In this document: positions 19,423 to 29,393 of the stretch, in pieces
Layout: the number at the start of each line of letters is the position of its first letter
How positions within the stretch are numbered: position 1 is the stretch's first letter
Assembly (NCBI RefSeq): GCF_006517625.1
Contig: NZ_VHQI01000003.1
Location: 186,001-250,000 of the forward strand
From: Mixta tenebrionis
GTDB lineage: Bacteria > Pseudomonadota > Gammaproteobacteria > Enterobacterales > Enterobacteriaceae
Direction of reading: 5' to 3'
DNA: 64,000 nt
The notes under the pieces: generated by a model
Databases searched by the model: none
What the model was told of the DNA's origin: nothing
Seen by the model: the letters and a program-made list of their open reading frames with translations, nothing else
Translations under genes and position numbers: made by a program

Positions 19423-19617
19423 CTATTTGTTAGTGAATAAAAGGTTGCCTGTAAAATTACAAAATCCTTACCAGGCGTCAAGCGGAATCGTGTCAATTAT
19501 TGCGACAGGTCAATCCCTTTTCAGAGAATTCCGCCAGTCGAAACCGCTTTCTCAACTATTTTCCCGTAAGGATCTTGCGGCTTCATGACGGAATATAAAG
19601 CGCTGACCTGGCTGAAA

Positions 19618-19633
19618 GGTGATCTGTATCACA
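19618..19633. promoter_or_regulatory. CRP site between gapA and msrB
   Basis: GGTGA-N6-TCACA differs from the CRP consensus TGTGA-N6-TCACA at one core base. It is centred about 215 bp upstream of gapA and 121 bp upstream of msrB. E. coli gapA has a CRP-regulated promoter, so gapA is the likely target. Confidence 0.6.
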
Positions 19634-19746
19634 AATCGGTAGTCAGGCCGTCTCTGAAGCTTGCCAGGCACAAAATATTAACCTGTTCTTGTTAACTGCT
19701 TGTTAGAATACTAGCTGATTTTTCGAGAATAACACTGGCAGAGACG

Positions 19747-20163
19747 ATGAAAATGGCTAAAGAATTGAACGATCGTACGCCTGATAACCAGCTCAGCGAA
19801 ATGCAGCGCTATGTCACCCAGCAGCGCGGCACGGAGCCGCCGTTCAGCGGCGCGCTGTTGCATAACAAAGCGGACGGCGTTTACCACTGCCTGGTTTGCA
19901 ACGCCCCGCTGTTTTTATCGCAAACCAAGTATGATTCCGGCTGCGGCTGGCCCAGCTTCTATCAGCCTTACAGCGAAGAGGCGATCCGCTATCTGGAAGA
20001 TAATTCGCACGGTATGCAGCGCATTGAGATCCGCTGCGGCAGCTGTGATGCGCATCTTGGCCATGTTTTTCCCGATGGTCCGCAGCCGACCGGCGAACGT
20101 TACTGCGTGAACTCCGCATCGTTGAGCTTTAGCGATCGGAACGGCAACCAGACGCGAGGCTAA
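19747..20163 (+). CDS. msrB: Peptide methionine-R-sulfoxide reductase MsrB
   Basis: Repairs methionine-R-sulfoxide in proteins. 138 aa. The zinc site is formed by Cys48/Cys51 and Cys97/Cys100. The catalytic Cys120 is in RYCVNSASL and a second conserved Cys66 is in [10 protein letters not shown]. The first few residues are not conserved, so ATG 19756 (MAKELND) is an alternative start. It is divergent from gapA and followed 3 bp later by yeaC. Confidence 0.96.
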   Translation: MKMAKELNDRTPDNQLSEMQRYVTQQRGTEPPFSGALLHNKADGVYHCLVCNAPLFLSQTKYDSGCGWPSFYQPYSEEAIRYLEDNSHGMQRIEIRCGSCDAHLGHVFPDGPQPTGERYCVNSASLSFSDRNGNQTRG

Positions 20164-20166
20164 CCA

Positions 20167-20448
20167 ATGAAATCAGAACTGGAAGCGATCCTTGCCGGTA
20201 TGACGCCGGAACTGTATCAGCGGCTGGCAACGGCGGTTGAAACCGGTAAATGGCCCGACGGCGTGGCGCTCACTGAGGAGCAAAAAGAGCACTGCATGCA
20301 GCTGGTTATGCTGTGGCAGTCGCGCCATAACCAGCAGCCGCAGCATATGAGCATCGGGCAGGGCGGCGAGCTGGTGACGCGCTCAAAGCGTGAACTGAAA
20401 GAAGAGTTCGGCATCAGCGACGACGTCACGCGCATCACGCTCCGGTAA
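20167..20448 (+). CDS. yeaC: DUF1315 family protein YeaC
   Basis: Small conserved cytoplasmic protein of unknown function, 93 aa (E. coli YeaC is about 90). Family features are MTPELYQRLATAVETGKWPDG near the N-terminus and EEQKEHCMQLVMLWQSRHN. It starts 3 bp after the msrB stop, so the two are very likely co-transcribed and translationally coupled. Confidence 0.9.
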   Translation: MKSELEAILAGMTPELYQRLATAVETGKWPDGVALTEEQKEHCMQLVMLWQSRHNQQPQHMSIGQGGELVTRSKRELKEEFGISDDVTRITLR

Positions 20449-20590
20449 GCTGCTCAGCCAGGCGCCAGCCTGCCCGCGAACAGGCCGCCGGCTGAAAAAG
20501 TGCGGCTTCGGTTTAAACGCGGGCGCTGACCTGCCTGCGGGCGGGAAGCGATGGCTGGTGCGGTGTGAACGGCGACCAGGCTTTATCTGG

Positions 20591-20606
20591 CCCGCCCGCG
20601 GGCGGG
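20591..20606. repeat. GC palindrome between yeaC and pncA
   Basis: CCCGCCCGCGGGCGGG is a perfect 16-bp palindrome in the 183-bp gap between convergent genes. A near copy of its right half (CTGCGGGCGGGAA) lies about 60 bp upstream. No T tract follows on either strand, so a terminator role is uncertain. Confidence 0.5.
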
Positions 20607-20631
20607 AATTGACGAAGCGGGCGGGGAGTTG

Positions 20632-21243
20632 TTATCGGCGAATAAGCGCGCCGCTGGCCGCCATCTCCTCCAGCGCCTGCGCGCTGTCCTGCGGCTGCAG
20701 GTTGACGCCGCGGCAGCCTGCGGCGACTACTTCCACCTGATAACCCAGCCGCAGCGCATCCAGTACGCTGAATTTAACGCAGTAGTCCGTTGCCAGCCCC
20801 ATCATCAGCAGCCGCTTAATGCCGTGCTGCCGTAGCCAGGCGTCCAGCCCGGTTTGCCGTCGACGACCGTTATCGAAAAATGCGCTGTAGCTGTCGATAT
20901 CGCGCTGCTCGCCCTTATGGAAGACCATATCAATATATTCCTGCTGCAGCGCCGGGTGAAACTCAGCGCCCCAGCTCTGCTGGATGGCATGATCGGGCCA
21001 CCAGATCTGCGGCAGGCCGTTCAGCTGGCCGAGCGTATTAACCGTTTGGCCAGCAACCGACGCGAAGCTGCCATGATCGGCGGGATGCCAGTCCTGAGTG
21101 GCGATAACCGGCTCGCCGCGTTGATGGAACTCTGCCGCCAGCTGGTTGGCCACGGCGATGGTGGCGTCGCCGTCAGCAACCGCCAGCGCGCCGCCCGGAC
21201 AAAAATCGTTCTGTAAGTCAATTAAAATTAACGCTTGCGTCAT
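20632..21243 (-). CDS. pncA: Nicotinamidase PncA
   Basis: Hydrolyses nicotinamide to nicotinate in the NAD salvage pathway; the same enzyme activates pyrazinamide. 203 aa. The isochorismatase-fold triad is visible as Asp9 (ILIDLQNDFCPGG), the Lys of VFHKGEQ near residue 112 and the Cys of GLATDYCVKFSV near residue 153. Metal ligands are in the DWHPADHGSF stretch. ATG 21243 follows AGGAGCAGG, 15 bp after the ansA stop, giving an ansA-pncA operon that links asparagine and nicotinamide deamidation. Confidence 0.95.
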   Translation of the reverse strand: MTQALILIDLQNDFCPGGALAVADGDATIAVANQLAAEFHQRGEPVIATQDWHPADHGSFASVAGQTVNTLGQLNGLPQIWWPDHAIQQSWGAEFHPALQQEYIDMVFHKGEQRDIDSYSAFFDNGRRRQTGLDAWLRQHGIKRLLMMGLATDYCVKFSVLDALRLGYQVEVVAAGCRGVNLQPQDSAQALEEMAASGALIRR

Positions 21244-21258
21244 CAGGCCTGCTCCTTA

Positions 21259-22275
21259 TTATTCATCGGGCGTCAGTTCGCCACGCAGGTTAACCTGCAT
21301 CAGGCGTCGAACCTCTTCACCGCTTAGCGGCTGGCTAAGCAGATAGTGTAGCTTGGTCAGCGTTGCTTCAACCGTCATATCGAAACCGCTGATAACGCCG
21401 GCGTGCGCCAGCGCATTACCGGTTGCATAGCCGCCCATATTAACTTTACCCGACATGCACTGCGTCAGATTTACCACCACGATGCCACGCGCCGATGCCG
21501 CTTGCAGTTCGGCAAGAAACTCTGCGTTTTGCGGGGCATTGCCTACGCCGTAACAGCGTAAAATCAGCGCTTTTACCGGCTGGCGCAGAAAGTTGCGCAC
21601 CACCTCGGCGGAAATACCCGGATAGATGGTCACCACGCCAATAGGCTGCGGCGTAATCGGATGCACCAGCAGCTCGCCCGCGCCATGCGGGGCGGCAGGC
21701 GTATTCAGGCGGCGAATATGGATACCCGCCTCCAGCAGCGGCGCCAGGTTAGGCGATGCGAAAGCGTTAAAGCCATCGGCATGCGCTTTGGTGGTGCGGT
21801 TGCCACGATAAAGCGTGTTATTGAAAAATAAGGCGACCTCGTTGACCGGATAGTTGGCCGCCACGAACAGCGCGTTCAGCAGATTTTGCTGGCCGTCAGA
21901 GCGCAGTTCGGCCAGCGGAATCTGTGACCCTGTCACAATAACCGGCTTCGCCAGGTTTTCCAGCATGAACGAGAGCGCTGAGGCGGTAAAAGCCATGGTA
22001 TCGGTGCCGTGCAAAATCACAAAGCCGTCATACAGCGCGTAGTTGCGCTGAATATCTTCAGCAATAACCTGCCAGTCCTGTGGCGTCATATCCGAGGAGT
22101 CAATCAGCGGCTGGTACTCATGAATGGTAAAATCGGGCATTTCCGGACGATGAAATTCCGGCATCGCCGCCAGCTGCTGTTGCAGATGTCCGGACACCGG
22201 AATATAGCCCTGCTCGGAGCGCTGCATACCGATGGTTCCGCCGGTATAGGCAACGTAAATGGATTTTTTTGGCAT
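21259..22275 (-). CDS. ansA: L-asparaginase I (cytoplasmic)
   Basis: Low-affinity cytoplasmic asparaginase, converting L-asparagine to aspartate and ammonia. 338 aa, the E. coli AnsA length. Catalytic threonines are visible: Thr14 in YTGGTIGM and the Thr-Asp of ILHGTDTMAFTASAL near residue 91. The absence of a signal peptide distinguishes it from the periplasmic AnsB. It lies downstream of sppA and upstream of pncA on the same strand, as in E. coli. Confidence 0.96.
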   Translation of the reverse strand: MPKKSIYVAYTGGTIGMQRSEQGYIPVSGHLQQQLAAMPEFHRPEMPDFTIHEYQPLIDSSDMTPQDWQVIAEDIQRNYALYDGFVILHGTDTMAFTASALSFMLENLAKPVIVTGSQIPLAELRSDGQQNLLNALFVAANYPVNEVALFFNNTLYRGNRTTKAHADGFNAFASPNLAPLLEAGIHIRRLNTPAAPHGAGELLVHPITPQPIGVVTIYPGISAEVVRNFLRQPVKALILRCYGVGNAPQNAEFLAELQAASARGIVVVNLTQCMSGKVNMGGYATGNALAHAGVISGFDMTVEATLTKLHYLLSQPLSGEEVRRLMQVNLRGELTPDE

Positions 22276-22374
22276 GAAAAGCGACTCAGCTCTGCGGAAA
22301 AGTCGCAGTATACGGTAAAGCAGGGGGAAGAGCAGCCCGACCAGCGTTGCGCCAGCCGGGCTGAAGCGGAAGGG

Positions 22375-24231
22375 TTAGCGCACCTCGCCGCAGGTCAGGC
22401 AGATGGCGTAACGGTTCTGCGGATCGTTAAAGCGATCGAACAGGCCCGGCTGCTGTCTCAGGGCGCCGATCGCCTCGCCCAGCGGCGCCGGAAGCCAGGC
22501 CTGCAGCGCATTCGGCAGCGTGGCGCGGGATGAGGCTTCCATCTGGCCCAACAGCATATCAATAAAGGCAGGTTCGCTGGTGAGCCAGTTCAGGCGTATC
22601 GTTTTCAGCTTCGCCAGCTCGCCCGCTTTGGCGATGGCGTCGTCAAAATCGCCCAGCGCATCAACCAGCCCGTTGGCTTTCGCATCCTTGCCGGTCCAGA
22701 CGTGGCCCTGAGCGATGCTATCGATCTGCTGCGGCGTTTTCTTCCGCGCCTTCGCCACCAGATCGATAAAGTTGTGATAGCCGTTTTCAATGCTGAGCTG
22801 CATCATCTGCTGCACTTCCGGCGGCAGCGCTTTGGTCATGGCGATATCGGCCAGCGGCGAGGTGGCGACGCCGTCAGTATGTACGCCGATCGCATCCAGC
22901 GAGTTTTCCACCGTGTTGATCACGCCGAAAATGCCGATAGAGCCGGTAAGGGTAGAAGGGCTGGCAACGATATAGTTTGCCGGGGTAGAGATCCAGTAGC
23001 CGCCGGAAGCCGCCATACCGCCCATCGATACTACAACCGGCTTGCCGGCCGCCCGCGCCGCCGCCAGCTCCTGGCGTACCACTTCTGACGCGGTCACGCT
23101 GCCGCCGGGGCTGTTAACGCGCAGCACGATCGCTTTGATATTCTGATCGAGCCGTGCCTGACGAATCTGCGCCGCGGTGGTATCGCCGCCCACCGCTCCC
23201 GGCGTTTCTTCGCCATCCATAATCGCGCCCGTGGCCATAATCACGGCGATATTGCCGTTGCGCGCGCCCTTATCCTGTAGCTGATAGTCATAAATACTGA
23301 TGGCGTTGTAATCCTGACCCCGCTGGTTCCAGCCGAACTGTTTTGCGAGCAGCTGCTCCGCTTCAGAGCGGGTAGCCAGCTGATCGACCAGCTTATGCTC
23401 TTTAGCGTAGCGCGCCGTATCGCCGCCCGTTTGCTGCAGAGCCTGTAACAGCCCCTGCGCGCCGGGAAAAAGCTGCTGCGGCGTAATTTTACGGTTAGCG
23501 GCAACCGTGTTCAGGTAGTTTTGCCACAGCTCGCCGACCCAGCGGCTGTCCGCCTCGCGCGCGGCGGGCGACATATCATTACGCAGGAAAGGCTCTACCG
23601 CCGATTTATAGGTGCCGACTCTGAACACATGCGAGTTAACCTTCAGCTTATCCAGCAGCCCTTTATAATAGAGGGTATTGGTGGCGAAACCGTGCAGATC
23701 GACCGTACCCTGTGGAGAGAGGTAAATCTTGTCGGCATAGCTGGCAAGATAATATTGCGTCTGGCTATAGTTGTCGCCGCTGGCATAAATCGGCTTGCCG
23801 CTCTGGCGGAATTCATTCAGCGCCTTACCAATATATTGCAGCGAAGGCTGATCGGCCCCGGCAAAATTACGCAAATCGAGGACGATACCGGTAATTTTAT
23901 CGTCGTTTTTCGCCTGCCTGATGGCGGCAACGATGTCAAACAGCGAATTTTCCTTCAGGCGATCGCCGCCTGAGCCCAGCAGCTGGCGTCCTATCTTACT
24001 CAATTTGTTACTGACTGAAGGTTTATCGACCACCACGCCGGAAAGATCGATTTTCAGCGCGCCGCGCGCTACGTCCGCCTGGTTAGCTGGATTTTTAACC
24101 TGTTGCCAGATGCCGAAGCAAATCAACAGAAAAAAGATGAAAAATAAATTAAGGATGCATTCACGAACAAAGTTCAGCACCCGCCACGTCCATTTAAATA
24201 AGCCTGCTATGATTCGCCACACCGTGCGCAT
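22375..24231 (-). CDS. sppA: Signal peptide peptidase / protease IV SppA
   Basis: Inner-membrane serine protease that degrades cleaved signal peptides. 618 aa from ATG 24231 (MRTVWRIIAGLFKWTWRVLN), exactly the E. coli length, with GGAGAAAAC just before it; 21 further upstream codons are not conserved. One N-terminal membrane anchor covers residues about 25-46. The tandem S49 peptidase domains carry the Ser/Lys dyad: Lys near 209 in FRVGTYKSAVEPF and Ser near 409 in GGMAASGGYWIS. Confidence 0.97.
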   Translation of the reverse strand: MRTVWRIIAGLFKWTWRVLNFVRECILNLFFIFFLLICFGIWQQVKNPANQADVARGALKIDLSGVVVDKPSVSNKLSKIGRQLLGSGGDRLKENSLFDIVAAIRQAKNDDKITGIVLDLRNFAGADQPSLQYIGKALNEFRQSGKPIYASGDNYSQTQYYLASYADKIYLSPQGTVDLHGFATNTLYYKGLLDKLKVNSHVFRVGTYKSAVEPFLRNDMSPAAREADSRWVGELWQNYLNTVAANRKITPQQLFPGAQGLLQALQQTGGDTARYAKEHKLVDQLATRSEAEQLLAKQFGWNQRGQDYNAISIYDYQLQDKGARNGNIAVIMATGAIMDGEETPGAVGGDTTAAQIRQARLDQNIKAIVLRVNSPGGSVTASEVVRQELAAARAAGKPVVVSMGGMAASGGYWISTPANYIVASPSTLTGSIGIFGVINTVENSLDAIGVHTDGVATSPLADIAMTKALPPEVQQMMQLSIENGYHNFIDLVAKARKKTPQQIDSIAQGHVWTGKDAKANGLVDALGDFDDAIAKAGELAKLKTIRLNWLTSEPAFIDMLLGQMEASSRATLPNALQAWLPAPLGEAIGALRQQPGLFDRFNDPQNRYAICLTCGEVR

Positions 24232-24373
24232 GTTTTCTCCATAATCATCAGACAGCGGGCAGAAAAACTGCTTTTCTGCCAAAATTTCATCCACATCCTA
24301 AAGAGCGGCAGGGCAAAAGTCAGTAGGAAATCGCTCATCTCTGTAACAAAACTTCAGCCTGTGGTAATTTAAT

Positions 24374-24392
24374 AAGAATGCTAATCATTATC
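24374..24392. promoter_or_regulatory. Fur box at ydjA
   Basis: AAGAATGCTAATCATTATC matches the 19-bp Fur consensus at 16 positions, with the right half perfect. It ends 11 bp before the ydjA start, directly next to the AGGAGG ribosome site, and would block transcription or early elongation. Confidence 0.55.
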
Positions 24393-24403
24393 AGGAGGGC
24401 CCT

Positions 24404-24955
24404 ATGGAGGCACTGAGTTTACTGGTTAACCGCCGTTCCGCGTCGCGTTTAACCGAGCCTGCGCCGGGCGGCGAAGCGCTGGAAAATATTTTGCGCGCCG
24501 CGATGCGCGCGCCGGATCATGGCACCCTGCAGCCCTGGCGCTTTCATATTATAGAAAAAGATGGTCTTGATCGTTTCAGCCAGCTGCTGGAGCAGGCGGC
24601 GCGCGACGGCGGCCAGGATGATAAAGCAGTCGAAAAAGCGAGGCAGGCGCCGTTTCGCGCGCCGATGATTATTACCGTAGTGGCGCACTGCGAAGCGCAT
24701 CCTAAAGTGCCGCGCTGGGAACAGCTGCTTTCCGCCGGCTGTGCGGTTATGGCGATGCAGATGGCCGCGATGGCGCAGGGCTTTAACGGTATCTGGCGCA
24801 GCGGAGCCTGGACGGATAACGAAGCGGTACGCACGGCTTTCCACTGTCGCGAACAGGATGCGATTGTCGGTTTCCTCTATCTCGGCACGCCGCAGCTTAA
24901 ATCCTCTACCACGGTTTTACCGCCTGAAACCGCACCCTTTGTCAGCTATTTCTGA
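24404..24955 (+). CDS. ydjA: NAD(P)H nitroreductase YdjA
   Basis: FMN-dependent oxidoreductase of the minimal nitroreductase family, 183 aa, the same as E. coli YdjA. Residues [14 protein letters not shown] near position 9 bind FMN phosphate. The middle [15 protein letters not shown] and the C-terminal [11 protein letters not shown] are family signatures. It starts at ATG 24404 behind AGGAGG. The physiological substrate is unknown. Its promoter carries a candidate Fur box, and it precedes selD with a terminator between. Confidence 0.95.
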   Translation: MEALSLLVNRRSASRLTEPAPGGEALENILRAAMRAPDHGTLQPWRFHIIEKDGLDRFSQLLEQAARDGGQDDKAVEKARQAPFRAPMIITVVAHCEAHPKVPRWEQLLSAGCAVMAMQMAAMAQGFNGIWRSGAWTDNEAVRTAFHCREQDAIVGFLYLGTPQLKSSTTVLPPETAPFVSYF

Positions 24956-24977
24956 CAGACGCGCCGCATTTATTCTG

Positions 24978-25005
24978 GCAGGGTAGCGCTTTGGCCCTGC
25001 TTTTT
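24978..25005 (+). terminator. Terminator of ydjA
   Basis: Stem GCAGGG/CCCTGC with an 11-nt loop followed by TTTTTCC, 23 bp after the ydjA stop. Confidence 0.65.
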
Positions 25006-25089
25006 CCGCACACTGCGACCGGGGTGACTTATCACGCTATGGCTAACACGTTAACATACGGCCCAGTGATGCGGACGAAGGAGCCACCC

Positions 25090-26133
25090 ATGAGCCAGAA
25101 AATTCGTTTGACCCAATACAGCCACGGCGCGGGCTGCGGTTGTAAAATATCTCCCCAGGTTTTAGAAACCATCCTGCAAAGCGAGCTGACGGCGTTTCAC
25201 GATCCTCAGCTGCTGGTGGGGAACGAAACGCGCGACGATGCTGCCGTGTATGACCTGGGAAACGGTACGGCGGTAATCAGCACCACCGATTTTTTTATGC
25301 CGATTGTCGATGATGCGTTTGATTTTGGACGCATCGCTGCTACCAACGCCATTAGCGATATTTACGCCATGGGCGGCAGGCCGATAATGGCGATTGCGAT
25401 TCTGGGCTGGCCGCTGGAGAAACTGCCGCCGGAAATCGCCAGGCGAGTGGTGGAGGGCGGACGCAGCGTCTGCCATGCTGCCGGCATCGCGCTGGCGGGC
25501 GGCCACTCTATCGATGCGCCGGAGCCGATTTTTGGGCTGGCGGTTACCGGCGTGGTGCCCAGCGAACGGGTGAAAAAGAACAGCGCCGCCGAAGCGGGCT
25601 GTACGCTGTTTCTCACCAAGCCGTTGGGCATTGGCGTGTTAACCACCGCCGAGAAAAAATCACTGTTGCGTCCGGAACACCAGGGGCTGGCGCGTGACGT
25701 AATGTGCCAGCTAAACAGCGCCGGCGAACATTTCGCCCGCCTCTCCGGGGTGACGGCTATGACCGACGTTACCGGCTTTGGCCTGCTGGGGCATCTGAGC
25801 GAAATTTGCCAGGGCTCCGACGTGCGGGCGCGGGTGCGATTTTCGGCCGTGCCGCGTCTGCCGGGCGTGGATGATTATATTGCCGCTGGCTGCGCGCCGG
25901 GCGGCGCCCAGCGCAATTTTGCCAGCTATGGCCATCTGATTGGCGAGATGAGCGAGCCGCAGCGTAAACTGTTGTGCGATCCGCAAACGTCCGGTGGTTT
26001 ACTGGTGGCGGTGCGTCAGGATGCCATTGACGAGTTTCGTCGACTGGCTGACAATCTGATGCTTTCCGTCAGTCCGATTGGCGAGTTAATTCCGGCCAGC
26101 CCCGGTGTTCCCTTGATTGAAATATTGCCGTAA
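25090..26133 (+). CDS. selD: Selenophosphate synthetase SelD
   Basis: Makes selenophosphate from selenide and ATP for selenocysteine and selenouridine synthesis. 347 aa from ATG 25090 (AGGAG upstream), equal to E. coli SelD. The catalytic pair is Cys16 and Lys19 in GAGCGCK (Cys17/Lys20 in E. coli numbering); the active-site residue is cysteine, not selenocysteine. ATP-binding segments are [14 protein letters not shown] and [21 protein letters not shown]. It is followed 18 bp later by topB, as in E. coli. Confidence 0.97.
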   Translation: MSQKIRLTQYSHGAGCGCKISPQVLETILQSELTAFHDPQLLVGNETRDDAAVYDLGNGTAVISTTDFFMPIVDDAFDFGRIAATNAISDIYAMGGRPIMAIAILGWPLEKLPPEIARRVVEGGRSVCHAAGIALAGGHSIDAPEPIFGLAVTGVVPSERVKKNSAAEAGCTLFLTKPLGIGVLTTAEKKSLLRPEHQGLARDVMCQLNSAGEHFARLSGVTAMTDVTGFGLLGHLSEICQGSDVRARVRFSAVPRLPGVDDYIAAGCAPGGAQRNFASYGHLIGEMSEPQRKLLCDPQTSGGLLVAVRQDAIDEFRRLADNLMLSVSPIGELIPASPGVPLIEILP

Positions 26134-26151
26134 GAGAGTCTTGCCCCATTA

Positions 26152-28068
26152 ATGCGCCTGTTTATTGCTGAAAAGCCAAGCCTGGCCCGTGCTATTGCCG
26201 ATGTGCTGCCAAAACCGCATCGGCGCGGAGATGGCTATATTGCCTGTGGAAACGATCAAATTGTCACCTGGTGCGTGGGGCATCTGCTGGAACAGGCGCA
26301 GCCTGACAGCTACGATAGCCGCTATGCGCGCTGGGCGCTGGCCGATCTGCCGATTGTGCCGGAAAAATGGCGCCTTCAGCCGCGTCCTTCGGTGGCGAAG
26401 CAGCTGAACGTGGTAAAAAAACTGCTGGAGCAGGCCGATGAAGTTGTCCATGCAGGCGACCCGGACCGTGAAGGGCAGCTGCTGGTGGACGAGGTGCTGG
26501 ATTACCTCGCGCTGCCTGCTGAAAAGCGCGAAAAGGTACAGCGCTGCCTGATTAACGATCTCAACCCGCAGGCCGTGGAGCGCGCCGTAGGACGTCTGCG
26601 CCAGAATCGGGAATTTATCCCGCTGTGCGTTTCGGCGCTGGCGAGAGCGCGCGCCGACTGGCTGTACGGCATTAATATGACCCGCGCCTGGACGCTGCTG
26701 GGCCGTAATGCGGGCTATGACGGCGTGCTGTCGGTAGGGCGCGTACAGACGCCGGTGCTGGGGCTGGTGGTGCGGCGCGATGAAGAGATCGAGAACTTTG
26801 TTCCCAAAGATTATTTTGAGGTGAAGGCTCATATCGTAACGCCTGAAGAGGAGCGATTCGTTGCCCTCTGGCAGCCGAGCGACGCCTGCGAACCCTGGCA
26901 GGATGAAGAGGGACGGCTGCTGCATCGTCCGCTGGCGGAGCATGTGCTGGCGCGCATCGGCGGCCAGCCGGCGCTGGTTACCAGCTATCAGGATAAGCGC
27001 GAAAACGATACGGCGCCGCTGCCTTTTTCGCTCTCCAGCCTGCAGATTGAGGCGGCAAAACGCTATGGCCTCAGCGCGCAGATGGTGCTGGATACCTGCC
27101 AGCGCCTGTATGAAACCCACAAACTGATCACCTATCCCCGTTCCGACAGCCGCTATCTGCCGGAGGAGCACTTTGCCGGACGCCATGCGGTGCTGAATGC
27201 GATCGGCGTACATCAGCCTGATATGAAGCCGCCGGCGGATTTTGCCAGCGATCGTAAAAATCGCTGCTGGGACGATAAGAAAGTGGATGCGCACCATGCC
27301 ATTATTCCTACTGCGCGCAGCAGCGCGGTACGGCTGACCGATAATGAAGCTAAGGTGTATGGCCTGATTGCGCGTCAGTATCTGATGCAGTTCTGTCCTG
27401 ATGCGGTTTATCGTAAGTGTGTTATCGAACTCGATATCGCCGGCGGGAAATTTATCGCTAAAGCGCGTTTTCTGGCCGAGGCGGGCTGGCGCGCGCTGTT
27501 AGGCAGCAAGGAGCGTGATGAAGAGAATGACGGTACGCCGCTGCCGGTCGTAGCAAAAGGCGACGAGCTGCTGTGTGAAAAAGGTGAAATCGTCGAGAAG
27601 CAAACTCAGCCGCCGCGCCATTTTACCGACGCTACGCTTTTATCCGCCATGACCGGTATCGCCCGTTTTGTGCAGGATAAAGATCTAAAGAAAATCCTGC
27701 GTGCAACCGATGGTTTAGGAACGGAGGCGACGCGGGCAGGCATTATTGAGCTGCTGTTCCGGCGCGCTTTCCTGGTGAAGAAAGGGCGTTATATTCACGC
27801 CACCGAGGCGGGCAGGGCGCTGATTCATTCTCTGCCTGAAATGGCCGCACGCCCTGATATGACGGCGCACTGGGAATCGACGTTGACGAAAATCAGTGAA
27901 AAAGCCTGTCGTTATCAGGACTTTATGCAGCCGCTGGTAGCGACGCTGCATGAGCTTATCGCCCAGGCGCGCCAGCAAAGTTCCGCGCGCGCGTTTCGCG
28001 GCGTAGCGGCGCCCGGCGGCGGCGGCAAACGTCGTGGCAAAAAGGCGAAAGCGAAGGAGACGGGATAG
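26152..28068 (+). CDS. topB: DNA topoisomerase III
   Basis: Type IA topoisomerase that decatenates replication intermediates. 638 aa compared with 653 in E. coli; the difference is a shorter basic C-terminal tail. The Toprim domain is N-terminal ([13 protein letters not shown] at residue 3; acidic [17 protein letters not shown] near 101). The catalytic tyrosine is near residue 328 in [15 protein letters not shown]. The decatenation-loop region near residues 500-580 is conserved. The ribosome site is weak. The TAG stop overlaps by one base the GTG start of ynjH. Confidence 0.97.
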   Translation: MRLFIAEKPSLARAIADVLPKPHRRGDGYIACGNDQIVTWCVGHLLEQAQPDSYDSRYARWALADLPIVPEKWRLQPRPSVAKQLNVVKKLLEQADEVVHAGDPDREGQLLVDEVLDYLALPAEKREKVQRCLINDLNPQAVERAVGRLRQNREFIPLCVSALARARADWLYGINMTRAWTLLGRNAGYDGVLSVGRVQTPVLGLVVRRDEEIENFVPKDYFEVKAHIVTPEEERFVALWQPSDACEPWQDEEGRLLHRPLAEHVLARIGGQPALVTSYQDKRENDTAPLPFSLSSLQIEAAKRYGLSAQMVLDTCQRLYETHKLITYPRSDSRYLPEEHFAGRHAVLNAIGVHQPDMKPPADFASDRKNRCWDDKKVDAHHAIIPTARSSAVRLTDNEAKVYGLIARQYLMQFCPDAVYRKCVIELDIAGGKFIAKARFLAEAGWRALLGSKERDEENDGTPLPVVAKGDELLCEKGEIVEKQTQPPRHFTDATLLSAMTGIARFVQDKDLKKILRATDGLGTEATRAGIIELLFRRAFLVKKGRYIHATEAGRALIHSLPEMAARPDMTAHWESTLTKISEKACRYQDFMQPLVATLHELIAQARQQSSARAFRGVAAPGGGGKRRGKKAKAKETG

Positions 28069-28394
28069 TGAAACGGGTATCGGGTATCGCGCTGCTGCTA
28101 TTGATCGCTACGGCGGTGCAGGCGCAGCGCCATGATTATGGCGCCGGCAGCGGCGGGGCGGGAAATAGCGGGAGTACGGCAGGCAACAGCGATGTGGTAG
28201 TGGAGCTGCCGCCGGAAGTCTGGACGCAGGGGCAGAACGGCGCGCAGGCATCTCCCTGTTTACGCTGCTGTACCTATGAGAATCGCAGCTATTCCGAAGG
28301 CGCGATCGTTAAGGCGGAAGGAATACTGTTGCAGTGCGTGCGCGATGAAAAATCATTGGGAACCAATAATCTTATCTGGCGCATAGTTAAATAA
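28068..28394 (+). CDS. ynjH: DUF1496 exported protein YnjH
   Basis: Small periplasmic protein of unknown function, 108 aa. A signal peptide (MKRVSGIALLLLIATAVQAQ) is followed by a Gly/Ser/Asn-rich spacer. The DUF1496 core CLRCCTYENRSYSEGAIVKAEGILLQCVRDE contains four cysteines that may form disulfides. The start codon is GTG, sharing its first base with the last base of the topB stop, with AGGAG about 8 nt upstream inside topB. In E. coli ynjH lies close to topB but is not fused to it in this way. Confidence 0.88.
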   Translation: MKRVSGIALLLLIATAVQAQRHDYGAGSGGAGNSGSTAGNSDVVVELPPEVWTQGQNGAQASPCLRCCTYENRSYSEGAIVKAEGILLQCVRDEKSLGTNNLIWRIVK

Positions 28395-28398
28395 GCAA

Positions 28399-28420
28399 CG
28401 CTGCGGATGGACCCGCAGCG
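28399..28420. other. Hairpin between convergent ynjH and xthA
   Basis: Perfect 8-bp inverted repeat CGCTGCGG/CCGCAGCG with a 6-nt loop just before the xthA stop. It has no T tract on either side, so it is at best a weak or Rho-assisted terminator. Confidence 0.4.
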
Positions 28421-28428
28421 CCTGAATG

Positions 28429-29235
28429 TTACAGGCTAAATTCAGCCCAGATCGGGGCATGGTCGGAAGGTTTTTCCATGCCGCGAATCTGATAATCAAT
28501 GCCGGTATTGATGCAGCGCTGCGCAAGCGGGCGCGTAGCTAACAGCAGGTCGATCCGCAGGCCGCGATTATCATCAAAGCCTTTCGAGCGGTAGTCGAAC
28601 CAGGAGAAACGGTCAGCGCAGTCAGGGTTAGCCGCACGCCAGGTATCCACCAGCCCCCAGTTCAGCAGGCGATCCATCCACTCGCGCTCTTCCGGCAGGA
28701 AAGAACATTTGCCGGTGCGCAGCCAGCGTTTACGACTCTCCTCGCCAATGCCGATATCAAGATCGCTGCTGCTGATATTCATGTCGCCCATAATCACCAC
28801 CTGGTCATCGGCTTTCAGATGCGCTTCCAGATAGCTTTGCAGATCGCGGTAAAATTTCTCTTTGGCCGGAAATTTAGTGGGGTGGTCGCGGCTTTCGCCC
28901 TGGGGAAAATAGCCGTTGATGACGGTAATATCGCCTGATGGCGTAGGGATTTGCGCCATAATCAGACGACGCTGCGCCTCTTCATCATCGTCGGGAAAGC
29001 CGCGTTGCACCGTTAGCGGCATTTCGCGCGTCAGCAACGCCACGCCATAATGACCTTTTTGCCCGTGATAAAAGACGTGATAGCCCAACTTGCTGACTTC
29101 CTCCAGCGGAAACATATCGTCGTGGACTTTGGTTTCCTGCAGGCCGATAACATCTGGGTTATGTTGAGCGATGATCGCTTCAAGCTGATGGGGGCGAGCG
29201 CGTAGCCCGTTGATGTTGAAGGAGATAAATTTCAT
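28429..29235 (-). CDS. xthA: Exodeoxyribonuclease III
   Basis: Base-excision repair enzyme with AP-endonuclease and 3'-5' exonuclease activity. 268 aa, the E. coli length. Metal and catalytic residues are in place: Glu34 (IGLQETK), Asp/Asn in [14 protein letters not shown] near 151-153, and Asp-His in [11 protein letters not shown] near 258-259. It is monocistronic, convergent with ynjH, and followed upstream on the plus strand by the repeat-rich tRNA region. Confidence 0.97.
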   Translation of the reverse strand: MKFISFNINGLRARPHQLEAIIAQHNPDVIGLQETKVHDDMFPLEEVSKLGYHVFYHGQKGHYGVALLTREMPLTVQRGFPDDDEEAQRRLIMAQIPTPSGDITVINGYFPQGESRDHPTKFPAKEKFYRDLQSYLEAHLKADDQVVIMGDMNISSSDLDIGIGEESRKRWLRTGKCSFLPEEREWMDRLLNWGLVDTWRAANPDCADRFSWFDYRSKGFDDNRGLRIDLLLATRPLAQRCINTGIDYQIRGMEKPSDHAPIWAEFSL

Positions 29236-29341
29236 GTCGCGTTAACTGCCTGATAAAAGATGGCGGAATGTTAACAGAAGCGGGCGCATGATGTCACGGT
29301 AAGCCGCCGTGAGCTTTAGCGTTTTGCCTGGTGCTGCGCAC

Positions 29342-29393
29342 GTTGTCTCGCGTTGCTCGCCCCGAACCCTGTCGAAGGTTCTTACCTTCTCTC
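29342..29393. repeat. tyrT-locus repeat element, copy 1
   Basis: A 52-bp element running GTTGTCTCGCG...ACCTTCTCTC with an internal hairpin-forming GAACCCTGTCGAAGGTTC. Read in reverse it resembles the end of the tRNA-Tyr T arm and acceptor stem (GGGAGAAGG plus GAACCTTCGA). Similar copies lie at 29442, 29602 and 29845. Confidence 0.6.

Noticed and set aside
26149-27297. 382-aa open frame antisense to topB
   Set aside because: It is the complement of a highly conserved topoisomerase, has no ribosome site or recognisable domain, and reflects the GC-rich codon pattern of topB.
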